64,000 bases of DNA from Pseudomonas bijieensis. Lineage in GTDB: Bacteria; Pseudomonadota; Gammaproteobacteria; Pseudomonadales; Pseudomonadaceae. Under the pieces are notes generated by a model, which saw nothing but the letters and a program-made list of their open reading frames with translations, made no database searches and was not told where the DNA came from. The stretch lies in the NCBI RefSeq assembly GCF_013347965.1, contig NZ_CP048810.1, positions 5,269,501 to 5,333,500 on the forward strand, read 5' to 3'. Within the stretch, counting starts at the first letter, position 1; every line of letters starts with the position of its first letter. Made by a program: the position numbers and the translations under genes. Positions 1-10,137 of this stretch are shown here, in pieces.

Positions 1-141
1 ATCGTGCACTTGCTGCTCCGCGAGATCGGCTGCCTGAAAGCGATCCGGGTGGTCATTGCCCATCGATAACGGTCGGCCGGTCATGTTCGCCGCGTTGTTG
101 GTGAGTCTACCGTTGGTGAGTCCGACCACGTCAGGACGCAT
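1..141 (-). other. Unassigned window edge with a short open frame
   Basis: A minus-strand frame with an ATG at 141 stays open to the window edge (47 codons). It contains a stretch reading LTNNAANMTGRPL that faintly recalls the NNAG region of short-chain dehydrogenases. A plus-strand frame also runs open from base 1 to a TAA at 67-69. Neither is recognised, and 141 open bases can occur by chance in this GC-rich DNA. Confidence 0.15.
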
Positions 142-227
142 TCATCGTGACGCTTCAACTTTCCAGGCGTCTACGACTTAATATTGCCAGTGTTGGCGCT
201 CTACATCCTGGAAGAGGCAGATTCTCT

Positions 228-1424
228 ATGATCATCAAGCCGCGCGTTCGTGGTTTTGTCTGTGTGACCACCCACCCCACTGGCTGCGAAGCCAACGTCA
301 AGAGTCAGATCGACTACGTGACCGCCCAAGGTCCCATCACCGATGGGCCAAAGAACGTACTCGTGATCGGTGCATCGACCGGCTACGGGCTGGCTGCGCG
401 GATAACCGCCGCTTTTGGTTGTGGCGCCAAGACCCTGGGGGTGTTTTTCGAGCGTGAAGGTGATCCAGGCAAGCTTGGCACCGCTGGTTGGTACAACACC
501 GCGGCCTTTCACTCGTTCGCCGAGTCAGAGGGGCTCTACGCCAAGAGCATCAACGGCGATGCGTTTTCCGATGAAATCAAACAACAGACCATCGACGTCA
601 TCAAACGCGACTTGGGCAAGATCGACCTCGTTGTCTACAGCCTGGCCGCGCCACGCCGGACACACCCCAAGACCGGTGTGGTATTGAGTTCTACCCTCAA
701 GCCGCTCGATAAGGCCGTGACTTTGCGGGGCCTGGACACGGATAAAGAAGTGGTCAAGGACACGACCCTGGAACCGGCGACCCAGAGCGAAATCGATGGC
801 ACGGTGGCCGTAATGGGCGGCGAAGACTGGCAAATGTGGATCGATGCCCTGCACGACGCAGGTGTCCTGGCCGACGGGGCGAAAACGACCGCGTTCACCT
901 ACCTGGGCGAAAAGCTGACGCATGACATCTACTGGAATGGCTCCATTGGCGCGGCCAAGAAGGACCTGGACCAGAAAGTCCTTGGCATTCGTGAGCGACT
1001 GGCTGCCCTGGGGGGCGATGCGCGGGTCTCGGTATTGAAAGCCGTGGTGACTCAGGCCAGCTCAGCGATCCCGATCATGCCGCTGTACCTGTCATTGCTG
1101 TTTAAAGTCATGAAGGCGCAGGGCACGCACGAGGGGTGTATCGAGCAGGTCCATGCGCTCTACAAAGACAGCCTGTACGGCCATTCTCCCGTGATGGATG
1201 AGGAGGGGCGCCTGCGCGTGGACTACAAGGAACTGGCTCCCGAAGTCCAGGATCGCGTCAAGCAACTCTGGGATCAGGTCAGCACCGATAACCTTTACGA
1301 GCTGACTGACTTTGTCGGTTACAAGGCGGAGTTCCTGCGTCTCTTCGGTTTCGGCATCGAAGGGGTGGACTACGAGGCTGACGTCGATCCGGACGTCAAG
1401 ATTGCCAATCTGGTCCAGGCATAG
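228..1424 (+). CDS. fabV: Enoyl-ACP/trans-2-enoyl-CoA reductase FabV
   Basis: This NADH-dependent reductase performs the last step of the fatty-acid elongation cycle. It is the triclosan-resistant type that many pseudomonads use beside or instead of FabI. The 398-residue protein opens with [19 protein letters not shown], typical of the family, then has the nucleotide-binding [11 protein letters not shown] stretch. The active-site Tyr-x8-Lys is visible in [10 protein letters not shown]. The ATG at 228 follows a GAAGAGG ribosome-binding site. An in-frame upstream start at 147 would add 27 residues that do not look like FabV. It is an apparent single gene with a 140-base gap downstream. Confidence 0.96.
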   Translation: MIIKPRVRGFVCVTTHPTGCEANVKSQIDYVTAQGPITDGPKNVLVIGASTGYGLAARITAAFGCGAKTLGVFFEREGDPGKLGTAGWYNTAAFHSFAESEGLYAKSINGDAFSDEIKQQTIDVIKRDLGKIDLVVYSLAAPRRTHPKTGVVLSSTLKPLDKAVTLRGLDTDKEVVKDTTLEPATQSEIDGTVAVMGGEDWQMWIDALHDAGVLADGAKTTAFTYLGEKLTHDIYWNGSIGAAKKDLDQKVLGIRERLAALGGDARVSVLKAVVTQASSAIPIMPLYLSLLFKVMKAQGTHEGCIEQVHALYKDSLYGHSPVMDEEGRLRVDYKELAPEVQDRVKQLWDQVSTDNLYELTDFVGYKAEFLRLFGFGIEGVDYEADVDPDVKIANLVQA

Positions 1425-1564
1425 GTAATAAGTCTGGAAGCTGCCTCGACGCTTCATGCAAGAGGCAGCGGCTTCTCCTGGCCCTGAATAATTTTGTTGG
1501 GGGGATAGCGAGACTTCTTTGTTATCCTGACGGCCTCTTTCATGGATGAACGCCGAGATAAACC

Positions 1565-2008
1565 ATGGCTAACGACACCCCGTCACGTATCGGGACAATT
1601 CTGCTGGGCCTGCTTTTTGCCCTGATTGGCATTGGCTTGTTGGGCATTGCCGTCAATCTCACAATCGATCGACGCGACTTTCTCGCCCGGGCACAGACTG
1701 CCGATGGCATTGTCAGCCACTTGAATGCCGGTGGTTCGCATCCTGAGATCGCTTTCACCACCGCCAGCGGCGAAAAGATTTCCTACCCCCAAGGCGGCTT
1801 TATCTTCGGTTACCAGAAGGACCAGCCGGTGCGGGTGCATTACTTGCCCGAGCAGCCGGCGGGCAGCGCCATCGTCGATGCCCCGGCCGCCCTGTGGGGC
1901 ACCTCTGGAGTACTGGGATTCATCGGCCTGGTGTTCACTTTTGTCGGCCTGCTGAAAGCCATCCGGCCGCGCGGCCGCGGTGCGGTTCATTCACATAAAG
2001 GACTTTGA
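1565..2008 (+). CDS. DUF3592 membrane protein
   Basis: The 147-residue protein has one hydrophobic helix near residues 10-30 and a second near 112-130. Between them lies a domain with paired glycines and a TVxYxP-like VRVHYLPEQPAGS segment, typical of DUF3592 proteins. These are small two-helix inner-membrane proteins of unknown function. The next gene starts 4 bases after the stop, so the two are probably cotranscribed. No enzymatic role can be assigned. Confidence 0.8.
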   Translation: MANDTPSRIGTILLGLLFALIGIGLLGIAVNLTIDRRDFLARAQTADGIVSHLNAGGSHPEIAFTTASGEKISYPQGGFIFGYQKDQPVRVHYLPEQPAGSAIVDAPAALWGTSGVLGFIGLVFTFVGLLKAIRPRGRGAVHSHKGL

Positions 2009-2012
2009 ACGT

Positions 2013-2600
2013 ATGAGCTACAACATCCCACTCCCGGTCAATGAAAGTCGTTGGCAGTACCAGACCGCCAGCGGTGGTGGCCTGACTGTGGTCATGGTGG
2101 CGGGCAGTGGCGGCTCGATTATCCTGCGCTCGCCCCAAGGCGAAGACGTCAGCTACCGCTATGGCGGGGTCGGCGTGGGTGCCGGGTTTGGCGCGAGGCT
2201 GCCGCGCTTCGGCAAGATCAATATCCAGATCAAGGGCAAGGGCGTGAGTGCGGCCGGTGCGGCTGAGGCGTTTCCCAGCACCGGCAAGGTGTTCGTCAGC
2301 GACGCCCTGGTCAGTCGCGACCTGACCAGTGACGACATCACCGGCCCTTGCATGTATACCGAAGTGGGCGTGGGCCTGGGGATTGGCGGCTCGGCCACGG
2401 CCCTGCTGTTCGGGCTCGATCCCAAGCTGCTGGCATTGTCGATGGCGTTGAACGCCAACCCGGCGACCGCGCTCATCGCGTCCACCACGGTCAACCGGCA
2501 GTTGGCGAAGTCGGCCAAGGGCGCGTTGGTCATGGCAGGCATTAATGCTGGTTTGCAGGCCGGTGGTGGCGGGGCGATCTATATAGGCTATCTGTTCTAG
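2013..2600 (+). CDS. Conserved hypothetical glycine-rich protein
   Basis: The 195-residue product (MSYNIPLPVNESRW...) is not recognised. It is rich in Gly, Ala and Ser, with a glycine-rich hydrophobic stretch near residues 120-140 and another at the C-terminus. It could be a small membrane-associated or pore-like protein, but no family can be named. An AAAGGA ribosome-binding site at 1997-2002 supports the ATG at 2013 over an in-frame upstream start at 1980. It sits 4 bases behind the DUF3592 gene and is followed by a terminator, so the two form a small operon. Confidence 0.75.
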   Translation: MSYNIPLPVNESRWQYQTASGGGLTVVMVAGSGGSIILRSPQGEDVSYRYGGVGVGAGFGARLPRFGKINIQIKGKGVSAAGAAEAFPSTGKVFVSDALVSRDLTSDDITGPCMYTEVGVGLGIGGSATALLFGLDPKLLALSMALNANPATALIASTTVNRQLAKSAKGALVMAGINAGLQAGGGGAIYIGYLF

Positions 2601-2637
2601 GCCGTAGCGAATCTCAAGTACCTCTATGCCACGCCCA

Positions 2638-2669
2638 TGAAAAAGCCGCGAACCAACGCGGCTTTTTGC
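2638..2669 (+). terminator. Rho-independent terminator of the DUF3592 operon
   Basis: A hairpin with arms AAAAAGCCGCG and CGCGGCTTTTT around a six-base loop ends in a T-run, 38 bases after the preceding stop codon. Confidence 0.85.
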
Positions 2670-2816
2670 TATGCGCACCTTTTTCAGCCCTCCAGCGAGG
2701 CCAGACGGCTAAAAAAAGCCATCGGTCGGACGCTGCTCGTGTCAGCGATGGGGCCGCGTGCAAATCCTTCCTGCTCCACTAGAGTGACGGATCCAATGCC
2801 CTTAAAGGATTAACCC

Positions 2817-4880
2817 ATGGCAACCACCGACAACACGACGGTCAGTACTCATACCGTGAGAACTGGCCCGGGCACAGTCCAGGTCGACCTCACCGGCCAG
2901 TTCGATGATAACCAGAGCATCGTTATCCAGCCGGACGGCAAGATCCTGGTCGGTGGCTATACGGAGTACCTGGCATGGGGCTACCCCGGGGCGCCAGGCG
3001 AGGAAAGCTACGGCTACGAACAGAACCATAGCGTTATCCGCCTGAACGCAGATGGTAGCCTGGACACCGGCTTCCATGACGGCGGTGTCGACATCGTCCC
3101 CGCCGCGATAGCCCCGGCGTCGCGCTACGAGCTGACGGCGGTGCAACCTGATGGCAAGGTGCTGATCGCCACAGCGCTGAACATCGGCGTTCAGGTGGAG
3201 CGCTTCAACAGCGACGGGACGCGCGATGCGACCTTCGGTCAAAACGGCGCTATCACGGTCGATATCAGCCATGACTTCAAGGACATCGACCTGACGGCCA
3301 ATACGGATGGCACGTTCCAGATCAGCGCCCGCGGGTTTGACCAGGCTACAGTGACCAGGCTCGACAATGACGGCACTTTCGTCGATGGCTTTGGCGACCA
3401 TGGCGTGCTGACCGTCAACATTCCCGAAGACGAATACTACAACGGCGCAATTTCCACTGCGGTACAGGCCGATGGCGGCGTCGTGGTCGGGGCTGCGTAC
3501 AATGCCGCCGGCGCGGGTGAGCCGACGTACGCCTTGCAGCACTTCAATCCCGACGGTCAGCTGGATACCCATTTCGGTGATGGCGGTGTTCTCTACTTGA
3601 GTGCTGCCATGGGGTTTGGCGAAGACTCAGTGGTCACCGTGCAGGCTGACGGCAAGATCATCGTCATGGGCCATGGCGAAGGTTCCACCTCGGCTACTGT
3701 GGCGCGGTTTAACGCCGACGGCTCCTTTGACACCGGCTTTGGCTCCAATGGCAGGGTGACCTTCGAGGCCGAAACGCCTGTGGCTGTGACGGTGCAGGCC
3801 GATGGCAAGATCCTCGCGACCGGCACGAGCGGTGGGGATTTCAACATCATCCGCTGGAACGCGGATGGCAGTGTGGATACAAGCTTCGGCAGCCAGGACG
3901 GCAAGCTCCATGTGGACGGATACGTCGGTGAAGAAATCTTGCAGGGTACCGATGCCGCCGAAATTATCCGTGGCCTGGCGGGGGATGATGTGCTTCAAGG
4001 CAACGGCGGGCGCGACCTCCTGCTAGGTGGCGCTGGCGCTGACATCTTCCGCTTCACCGAACTGAGCGACAGTTTCCGCACAGCGGCGCAAAACCACAGT
4101 GACCGGGTCCAGGACTTCGACGCCTCTCGGGACCACATCGACTTGATTGCCCTGGGCTTCACCGGCATCGGCGACGGCCATGACGGCACCTTGGCCGTCC
4201 AGGCCAGCGCAGACGGCACGCTCACCTACCTCAAGAGCTACGACGCCGATGCCGCCGGGCAACGGTTTGAACTGGCCTTGGACGGCAACCTGGTGGGGCA
4301 ATTGAACAGCACCAACCTGGTGTTCACCGCGCCCACCGTTGAAGGTGCGTCTACCGCGGATACGATCAATGGTTCTGCCTTGTCGGAAATCATCTATGGC
4401 CTGGACGGCAATGACCGTATCGACGGCGGCGCTGGAGCGGATGTAATCATTGGCGGCGCGGGCGCCGACCGTCTCAACGGCGGAGACAGAGCCGACATCT
4501 CGTTGTGGACCGATAACCGGGAAAACGCCGACGTGTTCCGCTACACCTCTACCGAAGACAGCTACCGTACTGACAGGCAGAGCTTTACCGACCTTATCGA
4601 AGGCTTCACGGTTGACGACAAGATCGATGTGGCGACGCTGGGCTATACCGGCTTCGGAGACGGTACGGGCACTACGCTGAAGATGGTTTACAACCAGGAA
4701 CTGGACCGCACTTATCTGGCGGATGTGGAAGCAGACGCCCAAGGCCATCGGTTCCAGATCGCGCTGGCCGGGGATTGGCGGGAAAACCTCGACGAAGATG
4801 ACATGATCTTTGCGCCCGACGCCGGGATAGGGCTGATCGGGGTAGCGGCAGAGGTCGATCAAGGGCATCTATTGACGTGA
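2817..4880 (+). CDS. Delta-60-repeat / RTX calcium-binding secreted protein
   Basis: The 687-residue protein begins with about six delta-60 (TIGR02608) repeats at residues 30-365. Each has a xVQxDGKIxxxG strand followed by xRxNxDGSxDTxFG, which should fold as a beta-propeller-like domain. Two RTX modules follow at about 370-412 and 511-560, with GGAGAD-type calcium nonapeptides. After each comes a serralysin C-terminal-like beta-roll (about 412-505 and 560-665). There is no N-terminal signal peptide, and the C-terminus is the usual place for a type I secretion signal. No protease HExxH or lipase motif is seen. No ABC/MFP/TolC exporter lies nearby, so export would rely on a system elsewhere. 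Its role, adhesin or extracellular structural protein, is inferred only. Confidence 0.85.
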   Translation: MATTDNTTVSTHTVRTGPGTVQVDLTGQFDDNQSIVIQPDGKILVGGYTEYLAWGYPGAPGEESYGYEQNHSVIRLNADGSLDTGFHDGGVDIVPAAIAPASRYELTAVQPDGKVLIATALNIGVQVERFNSDGTRDATFGQNGAITVDISHDFKDIDLTANTDGTFQISARGFDQATVTRLDNDGTFVDGFGDHGVLTVNIPEDEYYNGAISTAVQADGGVVVGAAYNAAGAGEPTYALQHFNPDGQLDTHFGDGGVLYLSAAMGFGEDSVVTVQADGKIIVMGHGEGSTSATVARFNADGSFDTGFGSNGRVTFEAETPVAVTVQADGKILATGTSGGDFNIIRWNADGSVDTSFGSQDGKLHVDGYVGEEILQGTDAAEIIRGLAGDDVLQGNGGRDLLLGGAGADIFRFTELSDSFRTAAQNHSDRVQDFDASRDHIDLIALGFTGIGDGHDGTLAVQASADGTLTYLKSYDADAAGQRFELALDGNLVGQLNSTNLVFTAPTVEGASTADTINGSALSEIIYGLDGNDRIDGGAGADVIIGGAGADRLNGGDRADISLWTDNRENADVFRYTSTEDSYRTDRQSFTDLIEGFTVDDKIDVATLGYTGFGDGTGTTLKMVYNQELDRTYLADVEADAQGHRFQIALAGDWRENLDEDDMIFAPDAGIGLIGVAAEVDQGHLLT

Positions 4881-4897
4881 CGTCTGCTTGAGAAGGT

Positions 4898-4923
4898 CGC
4901 GTGGCAGTGAGTGCTGCCACGCG
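4898..4923. other. Perfect hairpin in a convergent gap
   Basis: Ten-base arms CGCGTGGCAG and CTGCCACGCG surround a six-base loop between the convergent RTX and ychF genes. There is no T-run on either side. It may act as a bidirectional 3' end. Confidence 0.5.
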
Positions 4924-4941
4924 ATAGGCTCAGGAAAGCCG

Positions 4942-6042
4942 TCAGACGTTGAAACGGAAGTGCATCACGTCGCCATCCTTGACGATGTATTCCTTGCCTT
5001 CCAGGCGCCATTTACCGGCTTCCTTGGCACCGGCTTCGCCCTTGTACTGGATGAAATCGTCATAGGCGATGACTTCGGCGCGGATGAAGCCTTTTTCGAA
5101 GTCGGTGTGGATCACGGCCGCGGCTTGTGGCGCGGTGGCACCGACGCGAACGGTCCAGGCGCGGACTTCTTTTACGCCTGCGGTGAAGTACGTCTGCAGG
5201 TTGAGCATTTCATAGCCGGCGCGGATCACGCGGTTCAGGCCAGGTTCTTCCAGGCCCAGGGCCTCCAGGAACATGTCCTTCTCTTCGCCGTCTTCAAGCT
5301 CGGCGATTTCCGCTTCGATCTTGTTGCAGACCGGGACGACCATGGCGCCTTCTTCTTCGGCAATGGCCTTGACCACATCCAGGTGCGGGTTGTTCTCGAA
5401 GCCGTCTTCAGCGACGTTGGCGATGTACATGACCGGTTTGGTGGTCAGCAGGTGGAAGCCGCGAATGATCTGCTTCTCATCGGCACCCATGTTCTTGATC
5501 AGGCTGCGGGCCGGCTTGCCCAAGGTGAAGTGGGCGATCAACTGTTCGAGCAGGGCTTTCTGGGCGACGGCTTCTTTGTCGCCACCCTTGGCGTTGCGAG
5601 CGACTTTCTGCAGTTGCTTTTCGCAGCTGTCGAGGTCGGCGAAGATTAGTTCCAGGTCGATGATCTCGATATCGCGTTTCGGGTCGACGCTGTTGGAGAC
5701 GTGAATCACGTTTTCGTCTTCGAAGCAGCGGACCACGTGGGCGATGGCGTCGGTCTCGCGGATGTTGGCCAGGAACTTGTTGCCCAGGCCTTCGCCCTTC
5801 GAGGCCCCGGCCACCAGGCCGGCGATGTCGACGAACTCCATGGTGGTCGGCAGCACGCGTTCCGGGATCACGATGGCCGCCAGGGCCTCCAGGCGTGGGT
5901 CGGGCATCGGCACGATGCCGGTGTTCGGCTCGATGGTGCAGAAGGGGAAGTTCTCGGCCGCGATACCGGATTTGGTCAGGGCGTTGAACAGGGTGGACTT
6001 GCCGACGTTAGGCAGGCCGACGATGCCGCAATTGAATCCCAT
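4942..6042 (-). CDS. ychF: Redox-regulated ATPase YchF
   Basis: This Obg-family P-loop protein (366 aa) binds ribosomes and hydrolyses ATP, and is linked to translation and oxidative-stress responses. It starts [20 protein letters not shown], giving the Walker [10 protein letters not shown]. The G3-like [20 protein letters not shown] follows, then the C-terminal TGS-like domain ending VMHFRFNV, as usual for YchF. Length is normal. It is the last gene of the minus cluster, 22 bases after pth. Confidence 0.97.
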   Translation of the reverse strand: MGFNCGIVGLPNVGKSTLFNALTKSGIAAENFPFCTIEPNTGIVPMPDPRLEALAAIVIPERVLPTTMEFVDIAGLVAGASKGEGLGNKFLANIRETDAIAHVVRCFEDENVIHVSNSVDPKRDIEIIDLELIFADLDSCEKQLQKVARNAKGGDKEAVAQKALLEQLIAHFTLGKPARSLIKNMGADEKQIIRGFHLLTTKPVMYIANVAEDGFENNPHLDVVKAIAEEEGAMVVPVCNKIEAEIAELEDGEEKDMFLEALGLEEPGLNRVIRAGYEMLNLQTYFTAGVKEVRAWTVRVGATAPQAAAVIHTDFEKGFIRAEVIAYDDFIQYKGEAGAKEAGKWRLEGKEYIVKDGDVMHFRFNV

Positions 6043-6064
6043 GGTGTTTCCCCTCGGATAAGTG

Positions 6065-6649
6065 TCAGGCCTTCTGGCTGTGCAGGTTTTTCATCGCGCG
6101 GTTCCATTCACCGGCGAGGATATCCGGCAGCACGCCGAGGGCAAAGTCGATGCTGGCATCGAGTTTTTCCTGTTCGGCGCGAGGCGCACGACCCAGGACA
6201 AAGTTTGAAACCATACTGGCTACGCCCGGGTGGCCGATGCCGAGCCGCAGGCGGTGAAAGGTATTCTGATTACCCAATTGCGCGATGATGTCGCGCAACC
6301 CGTTGTGCCCGCCATGGCCGCCGCCTTGCTTGAGCTTGGCAACGCCCGGAGGCAGGTCGAGTTCGTCGTGGGCCACCAGGATTTCTTCAGGCTTGATGCG
6401 GAAGAAACCGGCCAATGCCGCCACGGCCTGGCCGCTGCGGTTCATGTAGGTGGTGGGGATCAACAGACGAACATCCTGACCCTGATGCGAGAAGCGCCCG
6501 GTCAGGCCGAAATATTTGCGATCGGCCGCCAGGCTGACGCCTTGTGCGTGCGCGATGCGCTCAACAAAAAGGGCCCCTGCGTTATGCCGGGTCTGTTCGT
6601 ATTCAGCGCCTGGATTTCCCAGGCCAACGATCAGTTTAATGGCAGTCAC
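6065..6649 (-). CDS. pth: Peptidyl-tRNA hydrolase
   Basis: Pth releases tRNA from peptidyl-tRNAs that drop off ribosomes. The 194-residue sequence has the family signatures: the N-terminal [20 protein letters not shown] with the catalytic His in TRHNAG, the central [10 protein letters not shown], and [12 protein letters not shown]. Length matches the family. It lies between rplY and ychF, the conserved pseudomonad order. Confidence 0.97.
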   Translation of the reverse strand: MTAIKLIVGLGNPGAEYEQTRHNAGALFVERIAHAQGVSLAADRKYFGLTGRFSHQGQDVRLLIPTTYMNRSGQAVAALAGFFRIKPEEILVAHDELDLPPGVAKLKQGGGHGGHNGLRDIIAQLGNQNTFHRLRLGIGHPGVASMVSNFVLGRAPRAEQEKLDASIDFALGVLPDILAGEWNRAMKNLHSQKA

Positions 6650-6815
6650 GATAGGGGCCCTTCCTGGAGTGTGGATAACAATGTCGCAATCAGGCGGTGT
6701 TGCGACAGTGGACGAAAATGGAGGATTTACCGTTAAGTAAACTTCGCGTTCTCGCCCGCTGTCTCGCTACGTTCCAGTCCGCGATGTTTCCGGTCACTCC
6801 GGCGACAGAGTGAAA

Positions 6816-7418
6816 TTACTCTGCAGCGCCTTCTTCAGTGGCTTCTGGAGCAACACGTGGAGCGTGGACGTTGGCAACAGCCTTGTCATCGCCGTGTGCC
6901 AGAGCAACAAACTCAACGCCTTTAGGAGCCTTGAGGTCGGACAGGTGAATGATCGTGCCGACTTCGGCGTTAGCCAGGTCGACTTCGATGAATTCAGGCA
7001 GGTCTTTCGGCAGGCAGGTCACTTCGATTTCCGAAACAACGTGCGAGATTTCGCCGCCTTTCTTGATCGGAGCAGCTTCGCCAACGAAGTGCACAGGCAC
7101 GATAGCGGTCAGTTTCTGGCCAGCTACTACGCGTACGAAGTCGGCGTGCATCACGTGGCCTTTGGCCGGGTGACGCTGCAGGGCCTTGATCACGACGTTT
7201 TGCTTGGTGCCACCAACGTTCAGCTCGATGATGTGGCTGTAGGCCGCTTCGTTTTCGAGCAGTTTGGCAACTTCTTTGGCCAGCATGCTGATGGACTCAG
7301 GGGCTTTGTCGCCACCGTAGACTACAGCTGGAACCAGGCTTGCGAGACGACGCAGGCGGCGGCTCGCACCTTTCCCCAGGTCGGAACGCACTTCAGCATT
7401 CAGAGTAAAATCGTTCAT
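6816..7418 (-). CDS. rplY: 50S ribosomal protein L25/Ctc
   Basis: The 200-residue protein is the long Ctc/TL5 form of L25, which binds 5S rRNA. It opens [24 protein letters not shown], the typical L25 N-terminus, and continues with the TL5 C-terminal beta domain and an acidic/alanine tail. An in-frame start 24 bases upstream (7442) would add MWLLWRYN, which is foreign to the family. The ATG at 7418 has a GGAGATACA leader. It lies downstream of prs but is separated from it by a strong terminator, so it probably has its own promoter. Confidence 0.96.
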   Translation of the reverse strand: MNDFTLNAEVRSDLGKGASRRLRRLASLVPAVVYGGDKAPESISMLAKEVAKLLENEAAYSHIIELNVGGTKQNVVIKALQRHPAKGHVMHADFVRVVAGQKLTAIVPVHFVGEAAPIKKGGEISHVVSEIEVTCLPKDLPEFIEVDLANAEVGTIIHLSDLKAPKGVEFVALAHGDDKAVANVHAPRVAPEATEEGAAE

Positions 7419-7483
7419 GTTGTATCTCCAAAGTAACCACATTCACCCCAGCGCTTGCGACCAGCGCTAAAGGCGATATGGGC

Positions 7484-7527
7484 AAAAAAGCCCCGCCCCG
7501 ACAGTGAATGTCGGGGCGGGGCGCTTT
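7484..7527 (-). terminator. Strong terminator after prs
   Basis: A perfect 14-base GC-rich stem (7490-7503 with 7509-7522) around a five-base loop is followed on the minus strand by six Ts. It lies 40 bases after the prs stop and upstream of rplY. Confidence 0.92.
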
Positions 7528-7561
7528 TCGTCAACGAGATGTCGCGGTGAGGGCAGGGCCC

Positions 7562-8503
7562 TTAGCGGAACATCGCGCTGATCGATTCTTCATTGCTGAT
7601 GCGGCGAACCGCTTCGGCAACAACCGGTGCGATATCCAGTTGACGGATACGCGCACAGGCTTGTGCTGCTGCGGACAACGGGATGGTGTTGGTCACCACC
7701 AGTTCGTCCAGCACGGAATTTTCAATGTTTTCGATCGCTCGACCCGACAGCACAGGGTGTGTGCAGTAGGCAAAGACCTTGGCGGCGCCATGCTCTTTCA
7801 GGGCCTTGGCCGCGTGGCACAGGGTGCCGGCGGTATCGACCATGTCGTCGACCAGAATACAGGTACGCCCTTCGACGTCGCCGATGATGTGCATCACTTC
7901 GGAGTGATTGGCTTTCTCACGGCGTTTGTCGATGATACCCAGATCCACGCCCAGGGATTTGGCAACGGCCCGTGCACGCACGACGCCACCAATGTCCGGG
8001 GACACGATCATGAGGTTTTCGAAGCGCTGATCTTCGATATCATCCACCAGGACCGGGGAGCCGTAGATGTTATCCACGGGAATATCGAAGAAGCCCTGAA
8101 TCTGGTCAGCATGCAAGTCAACCGTGAGGACACGATCGATGCCGACTACGGTAAGCATGTCAGCCACGACTTTCGCGCTGATTGCCACACGTGCGGAACG
8201 CGGACGGCGATCCTGACGGGCATAACCAAAGTAAGGAATAACAGCAGTGATACGAGTAGCCGAGGAACGGCGGAAGGCATCAGCCATCACGACGAGTTCC
8301 ATCAGGTTATCGTTGGTCGGAGCGCAAGTCGGCTGAATAATGAAGACGTCTTTACCGCGAACGTTTTCATTGATCTCGGCAGTGATTTCGCCGTCGGAGA
8401 ACTTACCGACAGAAATGTCACCGAGAGGGATATGCAGCTGACGTACGACACGCCGAGCCAGATCGGGGTTGGCGTTCCCCGTAAAGACCATCATCTTGGA
8501 CAC
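7562..8503 (-). CDS. prs: Ribose-phosphate pyrophosphokinase
   Basis: Prs makes PRPP from ribose 5-phosphate and ATP for nucleotide, histidine and NAD synthesis. The 313-residue protein has the family start [18 protein letters not shown], the catalytic [11 protein letters not shown] loop and the PRPP-binding [10 protein letters not shown] signature. The usual family N-terminus places the start at a GTG (8501-8503). An upstream ATG at 8593 would run back through the tRNA gene and is rejected. Confidence 0.96.
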   Translation of the reverse strand: MSKMMVFTGNANPDLARRVVRQLHIPLGDISVGKFSDGEITAEINENVRGKDVFIIQPTCAPTNDNLMELVVMADAFRRSSATRITAVIPYFGYARQDRRPRSARVAISAKVVADMLTVVGIDRVLTVDLHADQIQGFFDIPVDNIYGSPVLVDDIEDQRFENLMIVSPDIGGVVRARAVAKSLGVDLGIIDKRREKANHSEVMHIIGDVEGRTCILVDDMVDTAGTLCHAAKALKEHGAAKVFAYCTHPVLSGRAIENIENSVLDELVVTNTIPLSAAAQACARIRQLDIAPVVAEAVRRISNEESISAMFR

Positions 8504-8550
8504 GCGCAGTACCTGAAGGCTGAGGGTATACCTGGATGAGTATAGGAAAA

Positions 8551-8625
8551 TGGCAGGGGCGGCTGGATTCGAACCAACGCATGGCAGGATCAAAACCTGC
8601 TGCCTTACCGCTTGGCGACGCCCCT
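8551..8625 (-). tRNA. tRNA-Gln (TTG)
   Basis: The 75-base minus-strand gene folds as a cloverleaf. The acceptor arms are AGGGGCG and CGCCCCT, the anticodon stem is GCAGG/CCTGC with loop TTTTGAT giving anticodon TTG, the T-loop is GGTTCGAATCC, and a CCA end is encoded. It lies 37 bases after ispE and 47 bases before prs, so it is probably carried on the operon transcript. Confidence 0.96.
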
Positions 8626-8662
8626 GTATCTGTTGCTGCGAGTGCCCAGCACTCGATTCCTT

Positions 8663-9514
8663 TTAGAGCAGGTTTTGTAGCTTGCGATGCAACATCGAAA
8701 CGTTGCTTCCTTTTGCTACAAACCCCGTAAGGGTCTCTGTCAGAAGGGCCGAGACTTTATCAGCTTCAGCTTTGCTTGGGAAGCCCCCAAACACACAACT
8801 TCCAGTTCCGGTGAGTTTTGCTTCGGTAAATTTACCTAACAAATTCAATGCGTTACGAACATCTGGATAACGCCTTGCTACCACCGGTAAGCAGTCATTT
8901 CGACTGTTTCCCTTGGGAACGGGGCGCACTTTAATGGGAGGAGAGTTACGTGTCAACAGCGGATCTGAAAAAATTTCTGCTGTACTTACAGAGACTTGCG
9001 GCACCAGTACCAAGTACCAGGGTTCTTCGGGTTCCACCGGGGTGAGTTTCTCCCCTACGCCTTCGGCGAAAGCGGCGTGGCCACGCACGAAAACCGGCAC
9101 GTCGGCACCCAGTGTCAGGCCCAGCGCCGCCAGGCGATCCGCGTCCCAGCCCAACTGCCAGAGGTGGTTTAGCCCCAGTAAGGTTGTCGCGGCATTCGAG
9201 CTGCCGCCACCGATGCCACCGCCCATGGGCAGGATTTTTTCGATCCAGATGTCGATGCCCAACGAACAACCGGATTGTTCCTGGAGTTTTTTCGCCGCCT
9301 TGACGATCAGGTTGCTGTCGTGGGGGACGCCATCGAATTCGGTGTGCAGGTGAATCACACCGTCGTCGCGCACGGCAAACGTGATTTCGTCGCCGTAGTC
9401 CAGGAACTGAAAAATCGTCTGCAGCTCGTGATAGCCGTCGGGGCGGCGACCGAGGATGTGCAGCATCAGGTTGAGCTTGGCCGGGGAGGGCAGGGTCAGG
9501 CGTGCAGCGGTCAT
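8663..9514 (-). CDS. ispE: 4-diphosphocytidyl-2-C-methyl-D-erythritol kinase
   Basis: IspE phosphorylates CDP-methylerythritol in the MEP isoprenoid pathway. The 283-residue protein carries the GHMP-kinase features: the N-terminal [24 protein letters not shown] with the substrate-binding Lys, the ATP loop [17 protein letters not shown], and the late [11 protein letters not shown] motif. It starts one base after the lolB stop, so the genes are tightly coupled. Confidence 0.97.
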   Translation of the reverse strand: MTAARLTLPSPAKLNLMLHILGRRPDGYHELQTIFQFLDYGDEITFAVRDDGVIHLHTEFDGVPHDSNLIVKAAKKLQEQSGCSLGIDIWIEKILPMGGGIGGGSSNAATTLLGLNHLWQLGWDADRLAALGLTLGADVPVFVRGHAAFAEGVGEKLTPVEPEEPWYLVLVPQVSVSTAEIFSDPLLTRNSPPIKVRPVPKGNSRNDCLPVVARRYPDVRNALNLLGKFTEAKLTGTGSCVFGGFPSKAEADKVSALLTETLTGFVAKGSNVSMLHRKLQNLL

Positions 9515-9515
9515 G

Positions 9516-10133
9516 TCATTGCCCCAGCTTGCGCGGCTGCCATTGCTTGATCACCAGCGTGACGTCGAGATTGCTGCCATGCAGCTTGATGCGCTCGGGC
9601 AGCCAGTAGCCGTTCTGCTGGGCATAGCTCAAGTATTCGATCTGCCAGTCATCCTGGTCCAGGTTGGACAGGCGGCTGTCGGCGTCGAGGGTCAGGCGGC
9701 TCTTGCTGTCCGGTGCCGGTAGCCCGCGAACCCACCAGGTCAGGTGGGATACCGGCAGTTTCCAGCCCAATTGTTCTTCCAGCAGCGCTTCGGGGGTGGG
9801 TGCCTCGTAGCGTCCCTGGTTGGCGACTTCCAGCGAAACCTGGCCCGGCCGGCCGGTCAATCGTGCCGCGCCGCGACCCAGTGGGCCCGACAGGCGAATG
9901 TCGTAGTAGTCCTGGCGTTGCAGCCAGAAAAGCGTGCCACTGCCCGAGTCCTTCGGCGCGCGAATGCCGATCTTGCCGTCGATCTGCCAGCCGTCGAGGC
10001 CGCTCAGTTGTTGCTTGTGCTCGCGCCACTGGGCCTGGTTGCCCTGGCCCTGGACGGATTCACGGGCGCCGAAGCCCGCGCAACCGGCGAGCAAGGCAAT
10101 GAAGCTGAAAACGATGAAATGGCGCAAAAACAT
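9516..10133 (-). CDS. lolB: Outer membrane lipoprotein receptor LolB
   Basis: LolB accepts lipoproteins from LolA and inserts them into the outer membrane. The 205-residue product has a short signal ending in lipobox LLAGC, then the characteristic [24 protein letters not shown] beta segment and a late [10 protein letters not shown] strand. It lies between the TPR lipoprotein gene (4-base gap) and ispE, the standard gamma-proteobacterial lolB-ispE pair. Confidence 0.95.
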   Translation of the reverse strand: MFLRHFIVFSFIALLAGCAGFGARESVQGQGNQAQWREHKQQLSGLDGWQIDGKIGIRAPKDSGSGTLFWLQRQDYYDIRLSGPLGRGAARLTGRPGQVSLEVANQGRYEAPTPEALLEEQLGWKLPVSHLTWWVRGLPAPDSKSRLTLDADSRLSNLDQDDWQIEYLSYAQQNGYWLPERIKLHGSNLDVTLVIKQWQPRKLGQ

Positions 10134-10137
10134 GATT

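Noticed and set aside
147..227. Upstream in-frame start for fabV
   Set aside because: The extra 27 residues do not fit FabV. The ATG at 228 has a good ribosome-binding site and gives the family N-terminus.
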